In this document: in pieces, positions 1 to 9,752 of the stretch
How the letters are laid out: each line of letters starts with the position of its first letter
Numbering within the stretch: the first letter of the stretch is position 1
Source: Gammaproteobacteria bacterium
GTDB taxonomy: Bacteria; Pseudomonadota; Gammaproteobacteria; Steroidobacterales; Woeseiaceae
Reading direction: 5' to 3'
Assembly (NCBI GenBank): GCA_013151645.1
Contig: JAADHU010000034.1
Location: 1-64,000, forward strand
DNA: 64,000 nt
Program-made: the position numbers and the translations under genes
Notes under the pieces: generated by a model
Databases searched by the model: none
Told to the model about the DNA's origin: nothing
The model's input: only the letters and a program-made list of their open reading frames with translations

Positions 1-250
1 CTCAAGAGGATCGCGTCTCAGGAGACGCTCCTACAATTATTCTATTGGCACTCCTGTAGGAGCGTGACCTGACGCGCGACCCGGCTCAAGAGGATCGCGC
101 CTCAGGAGACGCTCCTACGATTATCCTATTGGCACTCCTGTAGGAGCGTGACCTGACGCGCGACCGGGCTTAAGAGGTCGCGCCTCAGGAGACGCTCCTA
201 CAATTACTCTACTGGCACTGCTGCAGGAGCGTGACCTGACGTGCAACCCG
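1..250. repeat. Three tandem REP-like (BIME) units of 84 bp
   Basis: Three head-to-tail copies start at 1, 85 and 169, each about 84 bp and nearly identical. Every unit holds two inverted arms of 24 bases separated by a 21-base spacer; in the first unit the arms are at 11-34 and 56-79 and match at most positions. The core GTAGGAGCG is like that of REP elements in pseudomonads and xanthomonads. Such units form strong hairpins in DNA or RNA and usually lie between genes; here they follow the 3' end of the hydrolase gene. The third copy decays after about position 235. There are too few units, and no separate spacers, for this to be a CRISPR array. Confidence 0.85.
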
Positions 251-260
251 TTGTCGACGT

Positions 261-911
261 TCAGGCTTCGCGGAGAAACTCACCACGCTTCAGAAATGCA
301 GCCGTTTGTTCGGCCACGTCTTTCGAGAAGACGAGACCCGTGTGATTGGACGCCAGACAAATGTGATCCCGAACACCCGGTAGCTGCGTTTCCGCGACGG
401 CAACAGTGCCGTCATTATCGCCATCGAAGGTAGCAAATAACTTGCCAAGCCCGACCGAAACCGTACCGGCGATGACGCCGATTTCACGTTTTTCAACGAC
501 ATCGCCGGCCCAGCTCGAAGCCGCTTCGTCGATGACGCCCGCGGTAATGGAACGGCCAAGAATCCTGTGTCCCCAGTCGCGCTCGTCGAGATGCCGTGCA
601 GCCTCCGAACCGGTCAGTGGCGATCCCAGGCAAACGAGTCTGCCCGCTGGCATTTCCGCAACCGTCGCCAGCGCCCTGAGCGCGACCACACCACCCAGGC
701 TATGGCCGACAAGGTGTACCTTCGCGATCCCCATGCCGATCACGAAGTCGGCCAACTTGCGGGCGTTGTCATCGAGGGTGCTGCGCACGGACGGATAGCT
801 GAAAAGCCGGCCGCTGTATCCATGTTGCTGCGCCAAATAACGTTTTATTGACCACATCTCGGCACCGGGCATCCAGATACCGTGTACGAATACGACCATT
901 TCCTGAGTCAC
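261..911 (-). CDS. Alpha/beta hydrolase (lipase/PGAP1-like)
   Basis: A 216-residue soluble hydrolase. The N-terminal strand with FVHGIWMPG supplies the oxyanion-hole region, and the nucleophile elbow GHSLGG lies in the sequence HLVGHSLGGVVAL at about residue 70. A plausible acid and a C-terminal histidine (SNHTGLVF) complete a Ser-Asp-His triad. I chose the GTG start because AAGAGG lies 6-7 bases before it and it overlaps the nudB stop as GTGA, which suggests translational coupling; an ATG four codons later has no properly spaced ribosome site. The substrate cannot be told; small esterases of this family act on acyl esters or lipids. Last gene of the aspS-nudB run. Confidence 0.75.
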   Translation of the reverse strand: MTQEMVVFVHGIWMPGAEMWSIKRYLAQQHGYSGRLFSYPSVRSTLDDNARKLADFVIGMGIAKVHLVGHSLGGVVALRALATVAEMPAGRLVCLGSPLTGSEAARHLDERDWGHRILGRSITAGVIDEAASSWAGDVVEKREIGVIAGTVSVGLGKLFATFDGDNDGTVAVAETQLPGVRDHICLASNHTGLVFSKDVAEQTAAFLKRGEFLREA

Positions 912-1345
912 AGCTCGCCTCTTAGTTTCTGCAATGCTTCTTTGTTCGTCCACGACCAGACTGTATCGATCGCAGTGGCCAGATCGGTCCACTGGTAGTC
1001 CGAATGCTCTGCATCGTCCAAGCGGATTCGAGCAGACTTTGGTAGCCTGTACCGGTACTCATACTCGGTGTTGCAGGTGTCGTTGGGCGCGTAGCGATCA
1101 CGCCAGCGAGGGTCGATTTCGAATTCACGCTCACACCCGGTAGCAACTATCGATCCCTCATCCGTCAGACCAGTTTCTTCGCAAAGTTCCCGACGAGCCG
1201 CGTGTGCATGACTCTCGTTTACGTCGAGCGCGCCCGTGACCGATTGCCAGAATGAAAATGGCGCCCTGCGCTTCAGCAACAACACCTCTGCCTGACCGGT
1301 GTAGACAACGACAAGGACGGATTCTGGCCTGCGGAAATCGGCCAC
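908..1345 (-). CDS. nudB: Dihydroneopterin triphosphate diphosphatase (NudB)
   Basis: A 145-residue Nudix hydrolase. The Nudix box is complete: GALDVNE at the start and RELCEETGL at the end, giving the metal-binding glutamates. Family knowledge: NudB removes pyrophosphate from dihydroneopterin triphosphate, the first committed step of folate synthesis after GTP cyclohydrolase, and the gene commonly follows aspS. The GTG start was chosen because the longer reading frame runs into aspS, while this GTG sits 5 bases after the aspS stop with AAGGA overlapping that stop. Length fits E. coli NudB (about 150 residues). The exact substrate is inferred from sequence likeness and context. Confidence 0.8.
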   Translation of the reverse strand: MADFRRPESVLVVVYTGQAEVLLLKRRAPFSFWQSVTGALDVNESHAHAARRELCEETGLTDEGSIVATGCEREFEIDPRWRDRYAPNDTCNTEYEYRYRLPKSARIRLDDAEHSDYQWTDLATAIDTVWSWTNKEALQKLRGEL

Positions 1346-1350
1346 GAATT

Positions 1351-3123
1351 TTATTCCTTGCGAGCGGTGCGCAAACGAATGCCGGTTTCCTTGAGCTGTT
1401 CTGCAGACACCTCGCCCGGCGCGTTGGTTAACGGGCAACTCGCTGTTTGCGTTTTCGGAAATGCGATGACATCACGAATACTGTCGCTACCGGTCATCAG
1501 CATGACGATCCGATCCAGCCCAAACGCGATACCGCCGTGCGGCGGGCAACCGAATTCCAGCGCGCGCAACAGGAAGCCGAACTTTTCGTCCGCCTCCTCA
1601 TCGCTGATTTCGAGCAATTCAAAAACAGCTGCCTGCATTGCCTTGTCGTGAATTCGAATGGAGCCTCCACCGATCTCGGAACCGTTCAGGACCATGTCAT
1701 AAGCACGGGACAACACGGTCCCCGGTGCCGCTTTGAGCGTATCCGGATCATCCGTTGCCGGTGCGGTGAACGGATGGTGCAGGGACGTCCAGCGTTTCGA
1801 TTGTTTGTCCCGCTCAAACATCGGGAAGTCGATGATCCAAAGCGGCTGCCAGCCATCGGCAACCATGTCGCGATCTTGGCCCACCTTCACCCGCAGCGCA
1901 CCGAGCGCGTCGTTCACCACCTGCGCCTTGTCTGCACCGAAGAAAATCAGGTCGCCATCATGCGCCTCGGTCCGTTGCACAATCCCCTCAACGACATCGT
2001 CTGGCAGGAATTTGAGAATGGGTGACTGCAAGCCGTCGCGGCCTGCCGCCACATCGTTCACTTTGATGTAGGCAAGACCCCTGGCGCCGTAGCGGCCCAC
2101 GAACGCGGTGTAGTCATCAATCTCCTTGCGACTGATTTTGCTACCGCCTGGAACGCACAGAGCGGCAACGCGACCGTCCGCATCCCTGGCGGGTCCGGCG
2201 AAAACCTTGAATTCGACGGCTTCCATGAGGTCGCCAACCTCGACCAGCTCCAGTGGAATCCTGAGATCCGGCTTGTCCGAGCCGTAACGCTGCATTGCCT
2301 CGGCATGGCTCATGCTTGGAAACGGGTTTGGCAGCTCCACGTTCAAAACCGTTTTGAAGAGCAAACGTACCAGCTCCTCCATCGTTCCCATCACCGCGTC
2401 TTCGTCGACGAAACTCATCTCGATATCGAGTTGCGTAAATTCGGGCTGACGATCCGCCCGCAGATCTTCGTCGCGGAAACAACGCACGATTTGATAATAG
2501 CGATCGAGACCCGACATCATCAGGAGTTGCTTGAATATCTGCGGCGACTGCGGCAAGGCAAAAAATTTGCCGGGATGCGTGCGACTCGGCACGATGTAAT
2601 CTCTCGCGCCTTCGGGTGTTGCCCGCGTCAGCATCGGCGTCTCGACATCAATGAAACCATTGCTGTCCAGATAGAGGCGAAGTGCTTGCGTTACACGATG
2701 TCGCAAACGCAAATTGTCGAGCATTTCCTGGCGCCGCAAATCGAGGTAGCGATACTTGAGCCGTAACTCTTCGTTCGCATGCTCATCGTGGTGGAATGGC
2801 GGAGTCGCCGAGTCGTTCAGCGTCGTCAATTCCAGCGCAAGCAACTCGACCTCACCGGTCGCCATGTTCGGATTCACCGTGCCCTCGGGTCGCGGCCTGA
2901 CTCGGCCTTTTACGGCAAGCACGAATTCACCGCGAATGCGCTCCGCCTCTGCGAACATTTCGGGCGTATCCGGATCGAAGACCACCTGAAGCAGGCCTTC
3001 GCGATCACGCAAATCGACGAATATGACGCCGCCGTGGTCGCGACGACGGTGCACCCAGCCCGTGACCGTTATGTCCTGGCCGACCAGTGATGCGTCAACT
3101 TGTCCGCAATAGTGACTGCGCAT
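1351..3123 (-). CDS. aspS: Aspartyl-tRNA synthetase
   Basis: A 590-residue class II synthetase that charges tRNA with aspartate in the cytoplasm. The N-terminal OB-fold anticodon-binding domain covers about residues 1-110, followed by the catalytic domain with motif 2 ([16 protein letters not shown]) and motif 3 ([12 protein letters not shown] near the C-terminus), with the bacterial GAD insertion between. His30 in RRRDHGG and Gly81 in RPEG match positions that in Pseudomonas-type enzymes mark the non-discriminating form, which also charges tRNA-Asn for amidation by GatCAB; this is an inference. Followed closely by nudB. Start ATG is well placed at the family's normal N-terminus. Confidence 0.97.
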   Translation of the reverse strand: MRSHYCGQVDASLVGQDITVTGWVHRRRDHGGVIFVDLRDREGLLQVVFDPDTPEMFAEAERIRGEFVLAVKGRVRPRPEGTVNPNMATGEVELLALELTTLNDSATPPFHHDEHANEELRLKYRYLDLRRQEMLDNLRLRHRVTQALRLYLDSNGFIDVETPMLTRATPEGARDYIVPSRTHPGKFFALPQSPQIFKQLLMMSGLDRYYQIVRCFRDEDLRADRQPEFTQLDIEMSFVDEDAVMGTMEELVRLLFKTVLNVELPNPFPSMSHAEAMQRYGSDKPDLRIPLELVEVGDLMEAVEFKVFAGPARDADGRVAALCVPGGSKISRKEIDDYTAFVGRYGARGLAYIKVNDVAAGRDGLQSPILKFLPDDVVEGIVQRTEAHDGDLIFFGADKAQVVNDALGALRVKVGQDRDMVADGWQPLWIIDFPMFERDKQSKRWTSLHHPFTAPATDDPDTLKAAPGTVLSRAYDMVLNGSEIGGGSIRIHDKAMQAAVFELLEISDEEADEKFGFLLRALEFGCPPHGGIAFGLDRIVMLMTGSDSIRDVIAFPKTQTASCPLTNAPGEVSAEQLKETGIRLRTARKE

Positions 3124-3229
3124 GGTGAAATCCTAGAAAAATAAAGACTTGGGGTCAAAAAGGAGGCGGAATGTTACGACCTCGGCATTGAGTCTGCAAC
3201 ACCCGTGTCGGCGAAAAGACGAACGAAAA

Positions 3230-3901
3230 TCAGGAGTCTGGCCCGGCTTTCGTGCTCTCGTCGTCCGGCATGACCAGTGGCAGCTCGCCAATCTGCTCCT
3301 TACGCCAGCTGGGAACCACGACACCCAGCGAAATAATCATCTTGAGCGCCTCATCGACATCCATATCGAGTTCGATGACATCCTTCCGCGGCACGATGAT
3401 TATGAAGCCGGAAGTCGGATTGGGCGTCGTTGGTACAAACGTGCAGACGAGGTCCTCGCCACCTCTCGCTTGTATTTCGCCCAGATCGGTCGCCGTCTGA
3501 AAGGCAAGCCCATACAGGCCTTTGCGGGGATACTCGATCAGGAGCACTTTCTTGAAGGATTGATCAGAGTCGGAAAAAACGATTTCCGCGAAATTTTTGG
3601 AGGCGGAATAAATGGAGCGAACGATGGGTATGCGCTCCAATATCCGTTCCCAGAAAGCCACCAGGCTGCGACCAACGAAATTCGCCGCGAGCACGCCGGT
3701 CACCAGGAGGATAACCAGTGTGAGCAGCAAACCAAGGCCCGGAATGGCAAAACCCAGCCACGCCTCCGGCCGATACTGGTCCGGCACCAGAACCAGTGTC
3801 CGGTCCATTACGCCCATCAGAAGCCGCAGCAGCAGCAATGTGATTCCGACCGGTAGCCATACAAGAATTCCGGCGACAAGATAACGACGCAGGTTCTTCA
3901 C
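3230..3901 (-). CDS. DUF502 family inner-membrane protein
   Basis: A 223-residue protein with two clear hydrophobic helices, at about residues 7-30 and 50-75, then a soluble domain rich in beta strands (from about 95 on, with SGFIIIVPR). It matches the DUF502 family, which is membrane bound and of unproven function. It starts with GTG. The neighbours FmdB zinc ribbon (upstream) and aspS (downstream) are a common gammaproteobacterial order, so it is probably cotranscribed with them. The C-terminal tail is polar and acidic. No function can be assigned from the sequence. Confidence 0.8.
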   Translation of the reverse strand: MKNLRRYLVAGILVWLPVGITLLLLRLLMGVMDRTLVLVPDQYRPEAWLGFAIPGLGLLLTLVILLVTGVLAANFVGRSLVAFWERILERIPIVRSIYSASKNFAEIVFSDSDQSFKKVLLIEYPRKGLYGLAFQTATDLGEIQARGGEDLVCTFVPTTPNPTSGFIIIVPRKDVIELDMDVDEALKMIISLGVVVPSWRKEQIGELPLVMPDDESTKAGPDS

Positions 3902-3935
3902 AGTCGGTTTGCCGTTGCTGAGAAATTCAGGATCT

Positions 3936-4262
3936 TCATTTTTCCGCGGTCTTTTTGCCCGATGACTTCACTGGCGCGCCGGACGAATCGGAACTCTTAG
4001 TGCTCTTGGAAACCTCGTTTTTCGCCGGTTTCGACTTGGATTCCGCAGCAGCATCGGACTTGGAGAGATTCCTCTGGTTGTCTTGCTTGAAATCCGTCTC
4101 GTACCAGCCCTTGCCCTTCAGACGGAAACGGGGCGCCGAAAGCATGCGCTTTAACGCTGGCTCGCCACACTCCGGGCAGTCTACCAGAACGTCGTCATTC
4201 ATTTTCTGCAAAGCGTCGAGCGTATGGCCACAACGCTTGCAGGCGTATCCGTAAATCGGCAT
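3936..4262 (-). CDS. FmdB-type zinc ribbon regulatory protein
   Basis: A 108-residue protein. Residues 1-40 are an FmdB/CxxC zinc ribbon: two knuckles, CKRC at 8-11 and CPEC at 29-32, bind one zinc ion. The region around KGKGWYETDF (about 50-58) is also conserved in the family. The last 45 or so residues are a low-complexity tail rich in lysine, serine and alanine, likely disordered. Named FmdB for a putative regulator of formamidase in Methylophilus; the role in other bacteria is not established. It heads the DUF502-aspS-nudB run. Confidence 0.82.
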   Translation of the reverse strand: MPIYGYACKRCGHTLDALQKMNDDVLVDCPECGEPALKRMLSAPRFRLKGKGWYETDFKQDNQRNLSKSDAAAESKSKPAKNEVSKSTKSSDSSGAPVKSSGKKTAEK

Positions 4263-4327
4263 GCATCAATCTCCGCAAAGCACTCAGCCACCGCAGACGC
4301 GGCGGCTGGCACCCGTTAATAAAATGA

Positions 4328-6907
4328 TCAGGCGGCGTGTTGAAATTTGAGCCGGTCCTCGTTGACCCCAACCTCAATAGTATCTCCGGGTTTGAACTTA
4401 CCCTTGAGGATCTCCTGCGCCAGAGGGTTTTCAATCTGTTGCTGAATCGCGCGTTTCAACGGCCTCGCCCCATAAACAGGATCAAACCCGGCGTCCGCCA
4501 GTTTGTCCCGTGCGGCCTCGGACAAGACGATGGTCATATCGCGCTCTGCAAGACGATCATGCAGGTATTCGATTTGAATATCGACAATTTTCCGAATTTC
4601 CTCCCGGCCGAGCGTATGGAAGACCACAACATCATCGACACGGTTGATGAACTCGGGCCGGAAGTGTTGTGAAACAATTTCCATCACCGACCCCTTCATC
4701 GCTTCGTAATTCTTCTCGCCGGCCATTTCCTGAATCAGCTGGGAACCCAGGTTGGAGGTCATCACGATAACGGTGTTGCGAAAATCCACCGTACGTCCCT
4801 GCCCGTCCGTCAAACGACCGTCGTCGAGAACCTGCAATAGAACGTTGAACACATCCGGGTGCGCCTTTTCCACTTCATCCAGCAAGATGACGGAATACGG
4901 ACGCCGGCGCACGGCCTCGGTCAGATAGCCGCCTTCCTCATAGCCGACGTAGCCCGGCGGTGCGCCGATCAGTCGCGCGACGGAATGCTTTTCCATAAAC
5001 TCCGACATGTCCAGCCGGACCATGGCATCGTCGGTATCGAAGAGGAAACTGGCCAGCGCTTTGGTGAGCTCCGTCTTGCCGACACCCGTAGGTCCGAGAA
5101 ACAGGAAAGACCCGATCGGGCGTTTGGGATCGGAGAGGCCGGCACGCGAGCGGCGAATGGCATCCGCGACGACGGTCACCGCCTCCTCCTGCCCGACCAC
5201 GCGCTGCTGTACGGCGGTCTCCATCTGCAGCAACTTGTCTTTTTCACCTTCGAGCATCTTGGATACCGGAATACCGGTCCACTTCGAAACAATTTCAGCC
5301 ACTTCTTCCTCGGTGACATTGTTGCGCAGCAAGGTAGCCTCTGTTTTCTCCGCTTTAAGCGCCTCCTCCAGCTGTCTTTCAAACTCCGGTATGCGCCCGT
5401 ACTGCAGCTCGGACATGCGCGCCAGGTCGTTCGCACGATGCGCCGTTTCGAGTTCCAGACGGGCTCGTTCCAGTTCCTCTTTCAGGTGCGTCGTGCCCGC
5501 CATCGCCGCTTTCTCGGACTTCCACACTTCCTCAAGATCGGCAAACTGTTTCTCAAGCTCCGCTAACTCCGCCTGAAGATCGGTGAGTCGTTTCTTAGAT
5601 GCATCATCCGATTCTTTTTTGAGCGCTTCCTGCTCGATTTTCAGTTGAATGATGCGACGTTCAAGCTTGTCCATTTCCTCGGGCTTCGAATCGATCTCGA
5701 TACGAATCTTCGATCCGGCCTCGTCAATCAGGTCGATGGCCTTGTCAGGCAGCTGGCGATCGCTGATATAACGATGCGACAACGTCGCCGCGGCAACGAT
5801 CGCCGGGTCCGTAATCTCAACGCCGTGATGTACCTCGTAACGTTCCTTCAGACCGCGCAGAATCGCAATGGTGTCTTCAACCGTCGGTTCCTCAATGAGT
5901 ACCTTCTGGAAACGCCGCTCAAGCGCCGCATCCTTCTCGATGTACTGGCGATACTCGTCGAGCGTGGTCGCACCGACGCAATGCAACTCGCCGCGTGCCA
6001 ACGCCGGCTTTAGCATATTGCCAGCATCCATTGAGCCTTCTGCCTTGCCGGCGCCCACCATGGTGTGCAATTCATCAATGAACAAAATGACCTGACCTTC
6101 CTGCTTGGCGAGATCGTTCAATACGGCTTTTAGCCGTTCTTCAAATTCACCACGAAACTTCGCGCCGGCGATGAGCGCACCCATATCGAGCGACAGAATG
6201 CGCTTGTTACGCAATCCCTCCGGGATCTCGTTGTTGACGATGCGCTGCGCGAGTCCCTCAACGATTGCCGTCTTGCCAACGCCGGGCTCACCGATCAGCA
6301 CGGGATTGTTTTTTGTTCGCCTTTGCAGAATCTGGATCGTACGACGGATTTCATCGTCACGACCAATGATCGGATCGAGCTTGCCCTGCTCAGCACGCTC
6401 CGTCAGATCGATCGTGTATTTCTCCAGTGCCTGACGCGTGTCTTCCGCATTCGGATCCTCGACCCGTTGTCCGCCGCGCATGTCCTCAATGGCTTTCTCC
6501 ACGGCGCCACGTACCGCGCCGGCAGTCTCGAGTATTCCAACCAGTGGCGACTTGGTGTCGAGCGCGGCCAGTACAAATAGTTCGCTGGAGATGTACTGGT
6601 CTTTCCGGTCCTGCGCCAGCTTGTCAGTGATGTTCAGCAGCTTGGTGAGGTCATTGCCGAAATGCACATCCCCACCGGTCCCCTCAACGCTCGGCAACCG
6701 GTCAATCGCCTCGCCCAGCTTCGAGCGCAGCAAATTGACGTTGGTGCCCGCCTTGGTCAGAAGCCCGCGCGCCGATCCGCCCTGCTGATCGAGGAGCGCG
6801 ATCATAAGATGGGCCGGCTCGATGAACTGATGATCCTGGCCGACGGCCAGCGATTGCGCATCGGCGAGCGCCATTTGGAACTTGCTTGTCAATTTATCCA
6901 TTCGCAT
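4328..6907 (-). CDS. clpB: ATP-dependent protein disaggregase ClpB
   Basis: An 859-residue Hsp100 chaperone that works with DnaK to pull apart aggregated proteins. Order: N-terminal Clp repeat domain (1-145), AAA+ module 1 with Walker A GEPGVGKT (about 205), the long coiled-coil middle domain (about 410-525) that distinguishes ClpB from ClpA, AAA+ module 2 with Walker A GPTGVGKT (about 605) and pore tyrosine in GYVGYEEGG, and the C-terminal oligomerisation domain. Full family length. No ClpP-binding tripeptide is apparent, as expected. A sigma-32-like promoter lies upstream (6945-6972). The rluD-pgeF-clpB order is conserved in gammaproteobacteria. Confidence 0.97.
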   Translation of the reverse strand: MRMDKLTSKFQMALADAQSLAVGQDHQFIEPAHLMIALLDQQGGSARGLLTKAGTNVNLLRSKLGEAIDRLPSVEGTGGDVHFGNDLTKLLNITDKLAQDRKDQYISSELFVLAALDTKSPLVGILETAGAVRGAVEKAIEDMRGGQRVEDPNAEDTRQALEKYTIDLTERAEQGKLDPIIGRDDEIRRTIQILQRRTKNNPVLIGEPGVGKTAIVEGLAQRIVNNEIPEGLRNKRILSLDMGALIAGAKFRGEFEERLKAVLNDLAKQEGQVILFIDELHTMVGAGKAEGSMDAGNMLKPALARGELHCVGATTLDEYRQYIEKDAALERRFQKVLIEEPTVEDTIAILRGLKERYEVHHGVEITDPAIVAAATLSHRYISDRQLPDKAIDLIDEAGSKIRIEIDSKPEEMDKLERRIIQLKIEQEALKKESDDASKKRLTDLQAELAELEKQFADLEEVWKSEKAAMAGTTHLKEELERARLELETAHRANDLARMSELQYGRIPEFERQLEEALKAEKTEATLLRNNVTEEEVAEIVSKWTGIPVSKMLEGEKDKLLQMETAVQQRVVGQEEAVTVVADAIRRSRAGLSDPKRPIGSFLFLGPTGVGKTELTKALASFLFDTDDAMVRLDMSEFMEKHSVARLIGAPPGYVGYEEGGYLTEAVRRRPYSVILLDEVEKAHPDVFNVLLQVLDDGRLTDGQGRTVDFRNTVIVMTSNLGSQLIQEMAGEKNYEAMKGSVMEIVSQHFRPEFINRVDDVVVFHTLGREEIRKIVDIQIEYLHDRLAERDMTIVLSEAARDKLADAGFDPVYGARPLKRAIQQQIENPLAQEILKGKFKPGDTIEVGVNEDRLKFQHAA

Positions 6908-6944
6908 TGTCTTGAACCCGTATTGGATGCTGAAACTGGGGGAT

Positions 6945-6972
6945 ACATTGCGTCTAATGGGCTGAATTCAAG
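6945..6972 (-). promoter_or_regulatory. Candidate heat-shock (sigma-32) promoter of clpB
   Basis: On the minus strand CTTGAAT (6966-6972) matches the sigma-32 -35 consensus at 6 of 7 bases. After a 13-base spacer comes CGCAATGT (6945-6952), 5 of 8 matches to CCCCATNT. The predicted start lies about 30 bases before the clpB ATG. The -35 is convincing, the -10 only fair; clpB being a classic heat-shock gene supports the call. Confidence 0.5.
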
Positions 6973-6991
6973 CGGTGTTTGGTGCTATTCC

Positions 6992-7011
6992 GGGCGCGGT
7001 GGACCGCGCCC
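6992..7011. other. Strong 8-bp GC hairpin between pgeF and clpB
   Basis: GGGCGCGG at 6992-6999 and CCGCGCCC at 7004-7011 are perfect inverted arms around a TGGA loop. It lies downstream of pgeF and upstream of the clpB promoter, where a transcription boundary would be useful, but no run of T follows on either strand, so it is not a standard intrinsic terminator. Confidence 0.5.
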
Positions 7012-7114
7012 TGACTTTGCGACGTATGTCCGCTTTAGTTTGATTCAGAATACGTGGCGTTGCGGGCGGCGTCGTACGTAATAGTACTCACTGGAGGGTG
7101 CCTTCAGCGCACTG

Positions 7115-7855
7115 CTAATTGCGACGAAAAACAAGGCTTACCATGCGACCGCACTGGCCGTCCCGGCGGTAGGAGAAAAAATCGTCACGCTCGGTGAATG
7201 TGCAATGTTCGCCACCGAAGATCGCGGTGACGCCACAGCGGTTCAGTCGAAGCTTCGCCAGGCTGTACAAGTCTGCCTGCCATCGGCCGGCGGCATTGAT
7301 CGCAAACGAGGCTTCAGCAGCGGAGTCCTGGGCGACGAATTGGGCATGTACCTCATCGCCTACTTCGAACGCCGATTGCGATATGGCCGGACCCAGCCAG
7401 GCGACAAGTCGATCCGGGGCGCATTCGAAGGCGTCAATAGTCGCTTCCAGAACGCCGGCGGCCAGCCCTCTCCAGCCGGCATGTGCGGCGGCAACCGCCT
7501 GACCGTCGATGCGGGCAAACAGAACGGGCAGACAGTCCGCTGTCATGACCGCGCACACCGTACCTGGACTATTGGCGATACAGGCATCTGCGACGGGTTC
7601 AGCGTCGCTGCACGGTGCGCTCACGACGACTGTGCCGTGCACCTGTTGCAGCCAGGTTGGTTCGTTCGGCAAGTCCAGCAGGTTGTGCAACTGGCGGCGG
7701 TTGTCTGCCACCGCCCGCGAATCGTCGCCGACGTGCGCGCCCAGATTGAATCCCGCGTAACCCCCCTTGCTGGTGCCCCCTGATCGCAACGTGGTGCCCG
7801 CAACGATGTCATCGGATAGCGGCCAGTCAGCGGCGAGAAACGCCGATTTGCTCAT
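7115..7855 (-). CDS. pgeF: Peptidoglycan editing factor PgeF / laccase-domain purine nucleoside enzyme
   Basis: A 246-residue protein of the DUF152/YfiH family. Metal-ligand motifs are visible: ADCLPV with the conserved Cys, AAAHAGWRGL with His at about residue 140, and the C-terminal FFSYRRDG. The family has been described as a copper oxidase and purine nucleoside phosphorylase/deaminase, and in E. coli as PgeF, which keeps wrong amino acids out of peptidoglycan precursors by hydrolysing UDP-MurNAc-L-Ser. Its start overlaps the rluD stop by one base (TAATG), so the two are coupled. The physiological substrate here is an inference from orthology. Confidence 0.85.
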   Translation of the reverse strand: MSKSAFLAADWPLSDDIVAGTTLRSGGTSKGGYAGFNLGAHVGDDSRAVADNRRQLHNLLDLPNEPTWLQQVHGTVVVSAPCSDAEPVADACIANSPGTVCAVMTADCLPVLFARIDGQAVAAAHAGWRGLAAGVLEATIDAFECAPDRLVAWLGPAISQSAFEVGDEVHAQFVAQDSAAEASFAINAAGRWQADLYSLAKLRLNRCGVTAIFGGEHCTFTERDDFFSYRRDGQCGRMVSLVFRRN

Positions 7856-8811
7856 TATCGGCGCATTCCATTGTCGGCCGCGAGCGCGGCGAGAAGCTGT
7901 GTGAAATCCGCCGCCGGTTCGGCAACGACGCTCACGGTCTTGTCCGTTTCCGGGTGCGCGAATTCCAGGCTTGTGGCACAGAGCGCCTGACGGCGAAAAG
8001 CGCGCAGCGCATCGCGGAGTTCATCGCTCGCACCTGCGGGAATAGCCAATCGGCCACCGTAGACGGAATCTCCGACCAACGCGTGACGTCGCCAGGCAAA
8101 ATGAACGCGAATTTGGTGGGTGCGGCCGGTCTCAAGTTTTACGCTGACGTGCGTATGGGCGGCAAAGCGTGTGATCAGACGGTAGTGGGTGACGGCAGGT
8201 TTGCCCCCCTCCTGCACGGCCATGCGCAATCGATCGACCGGATGTCGACGAATTGGCGCATCGATTTTGCCGCCTCCGGTCAGTGTTCCCGCGCAAATCG
8301 CTTCATAGCGTCTCGATATGTCCCGATCAGCGAGTTTTCTTACCATTGCGGTATGTGAACTCAGGGTTCTGGCGACCATCAACAGCCCGCTGGTCTCCTT
8401 ATCCAGCCGGTGCACTATCCCTGCGCGCGGCAGGTCGGCGAGCTCCGGATAGTGATACAGCAGTCCGTTCATAAGCGTACCGTGGATATTTCCGGCACCC
8501 GGGTGTACGACGAGTCCCGCGGGTTTGTTGATCACCAGCAAGGCATTGTCTTCGTAGGCAATCTCAAGGTCGATCGGCTCCGGCTGACTGGTGACACTGC
8601 GCTCCGCCGTGGGCTGCAGGATGACGGTTTCGCCGCCGGCGACCGTATCTTTCGGCCGTAGCGTCAGGCCATCCACGAGGACAGAGCCTCCCAGAATCCA
8701 CGTCTTCAGACGACTGCGGGAGTATTGTGGAAACATCCTGGCCATCGCCTGGTCCAAGCGACGACCGGCCAATTCGGCGGGAATCGTTTGTTCAAGCGTT
8801 TCTTCGGTCAT
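7855..8811 (-). CDS. rluD: 23S rRNA pseudouridine synthase D
   Basis: A 318-residue RluA-family enzyme. An S4 RNA-binding domain (about 15-75, with RRLDQAMARMFPQYSRSRLKTW) precedes the catalytic domain. The catalytic aspartate lies in HRLDKETSGLL at about residue 140. In E. coli RluD makes pseudouridines 1911, 1915 and 1917 in helix 69 of 23S rRNA and is important for ribosome assembly. Divergent from bamD and coupled to pgeF, the standard rluD-pgeF context. Confidence 0.94.
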   Translation of the reverse strand: MTEETLEQTIPAELAGRRLDQAMARMFPQYSRSRLKTWILGGSVLVDGLTLRPKDTVAGGETVILQPTAERSVTSQPEPIDLEIAYEDNALLVINKPAGLVVHPGAGNIHGTLMNGLLYHYPELADLPRAGIVHRLDKETSGLLMVARTLSSHTAMVRKLADRDISRRYEAICAGTLTGGGKIDAPIRRHPVDRLRMAVQEGGKPAVTHYRLITRFAAHTHVSVKLETGRTHQIRVHFAWRRHALVGDSVYGGRLAIPAGASDELRDALRAFRRQALCATSLEFAHPETDKTVSVVAEPAADFTQLLAALAADNGMRR

Positions 8812-8974
8812 TCGTTTACGTCCATCGGGAAAACGCGGAGTTTACGGTATACTGGCCGACTTGGCCGAGCCCGGGCAGTATTCGAACTCTACCGGGCATG
8901 AATTACACCGACCCTACAGTAGAACTATGTTGACAATAGCCACTCCACAGCCGCAACGCTATAAGCGTGCAGGC

Positions 8975-9715
8975 ATGCGAGCCTTTTTAACAATCCTTAT
9001 CGCTGCCATGGTGCTTTCCGGCTGCGCCAATAACGAGGAATCGCTCGAAGACGAATTCCTCAACAGCATCACCGATGCTTACGAAACGGCACAAAAAGCG
9101 ATGCGTGCCGGAAATTACCGCCGCAGCATTCGGATTTTCGAGGCCCTCCAGGCCCGGTTCCCGTTCAGTGATCTCTCCAAACAGATTCAGCTGCAGCTCA
9201 TGTACGCCTACTACAAAAGCGGTTCACAGGAGCAGGCGATCGATGCCTCCGAGACGTTCACTCGCGAGAACCCGACACACGAACGCATTGACTATGCGCT
9301 TTACATCAAAGCGCTCGCCTATTTCGAACGAGATCCGGGCCTGCTTGAGAAATGGTTTCGAAAGGATCTGGATAATCGTCCTCCTCAGGATGCGGAACTG
9401 GCGTTTTCGCTGCTCAAGCGGCTCGTTGAGCGTTATCCGGCCAGCGAGTATGCCGCCGACGCAGAACAACGCATGGTCTACCTCAGGAATCGGCTTGCCG
9501 CCTATCAAAACAGTGTGGCCGACTACTATCTGCGTCGCGGTGCCTATGTCGCCGCAGTCAATCGGGCTAAATACGCACTGGAGGAATACAACGGTGCTGA
9601 CAGCGGCAAGGACTCTCTGGACATCATGATCGCCGCCTACGAAAAGCTCGGCATGACCGAGGTTGCGGCGGATGCACGGCGAGTGCGAGATAACACGTTT
9701 CCGAACGGCGGATAG
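8975..9715 (+). CDS. bamD: Outer membrane assembly lipoprotein BamD
   Basis: A 246-residue lipoprotein. The signal peptide ends in the lipobox LSGC at residues 15-18, so the mature protein is acylated at Cys18 and anchored in the outer membrane. The rest is built of tetratricopeptide repeats (for example ARFPFSDLSKQIQLQLMYAY and VERYPASEYAADAE), as in the BamD/YfiO/ComL family. BamD is the essential lipoprotein of the BAM complex that folds beta-barrel proteins. I chose the ATG next to the signal peptide; an in-frame ATG at 8927 would add 16 residues before it. The long open frame starting at 8591 overlaps rluD and is not real. Confidence 0.93.
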   Translation: MRAFLTILIAAMVLSGCANNEESLEDEFLNSITDAYETAQKAMRAGNYRRSIRIFEALQARFPFSDLSKQIQLQLMYAYYKSGSQEQAIDASETFTRENPTHERIDYALYIKALAYFERDPGLLEKWFRKDLDNRPPQDAELAFSLLKRLVERYPASEYAADAEQRMVYLRNRLAAYQNSVADYYLRRGAYVAAVNRAKYALEEYNGADSGKDSLDIMIAAYEKLGMTEVAADARRVRDNTFPNGG

Positions 9716-9752
9716 CCTTCCCGCCTGCCGATAAGCAGAGGCTTAACGCCGG

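Noticed and set aside
1-250. Possible CRISPR array at the left edge.
   Set aside because: Whole 84-bp units repeat with no unique spacers, and the units are palindromic REP pairs.
8591-8974. A long N-terminal extension of bamD.
   Set aside because: It overlaps rluD and would put the lipoprotein signal peptide far inside the protein.
9716-9752. Terminator between convergent bamD and nadE.
   Set aside because: No stem with a T-run is visible in the 37-base gap.
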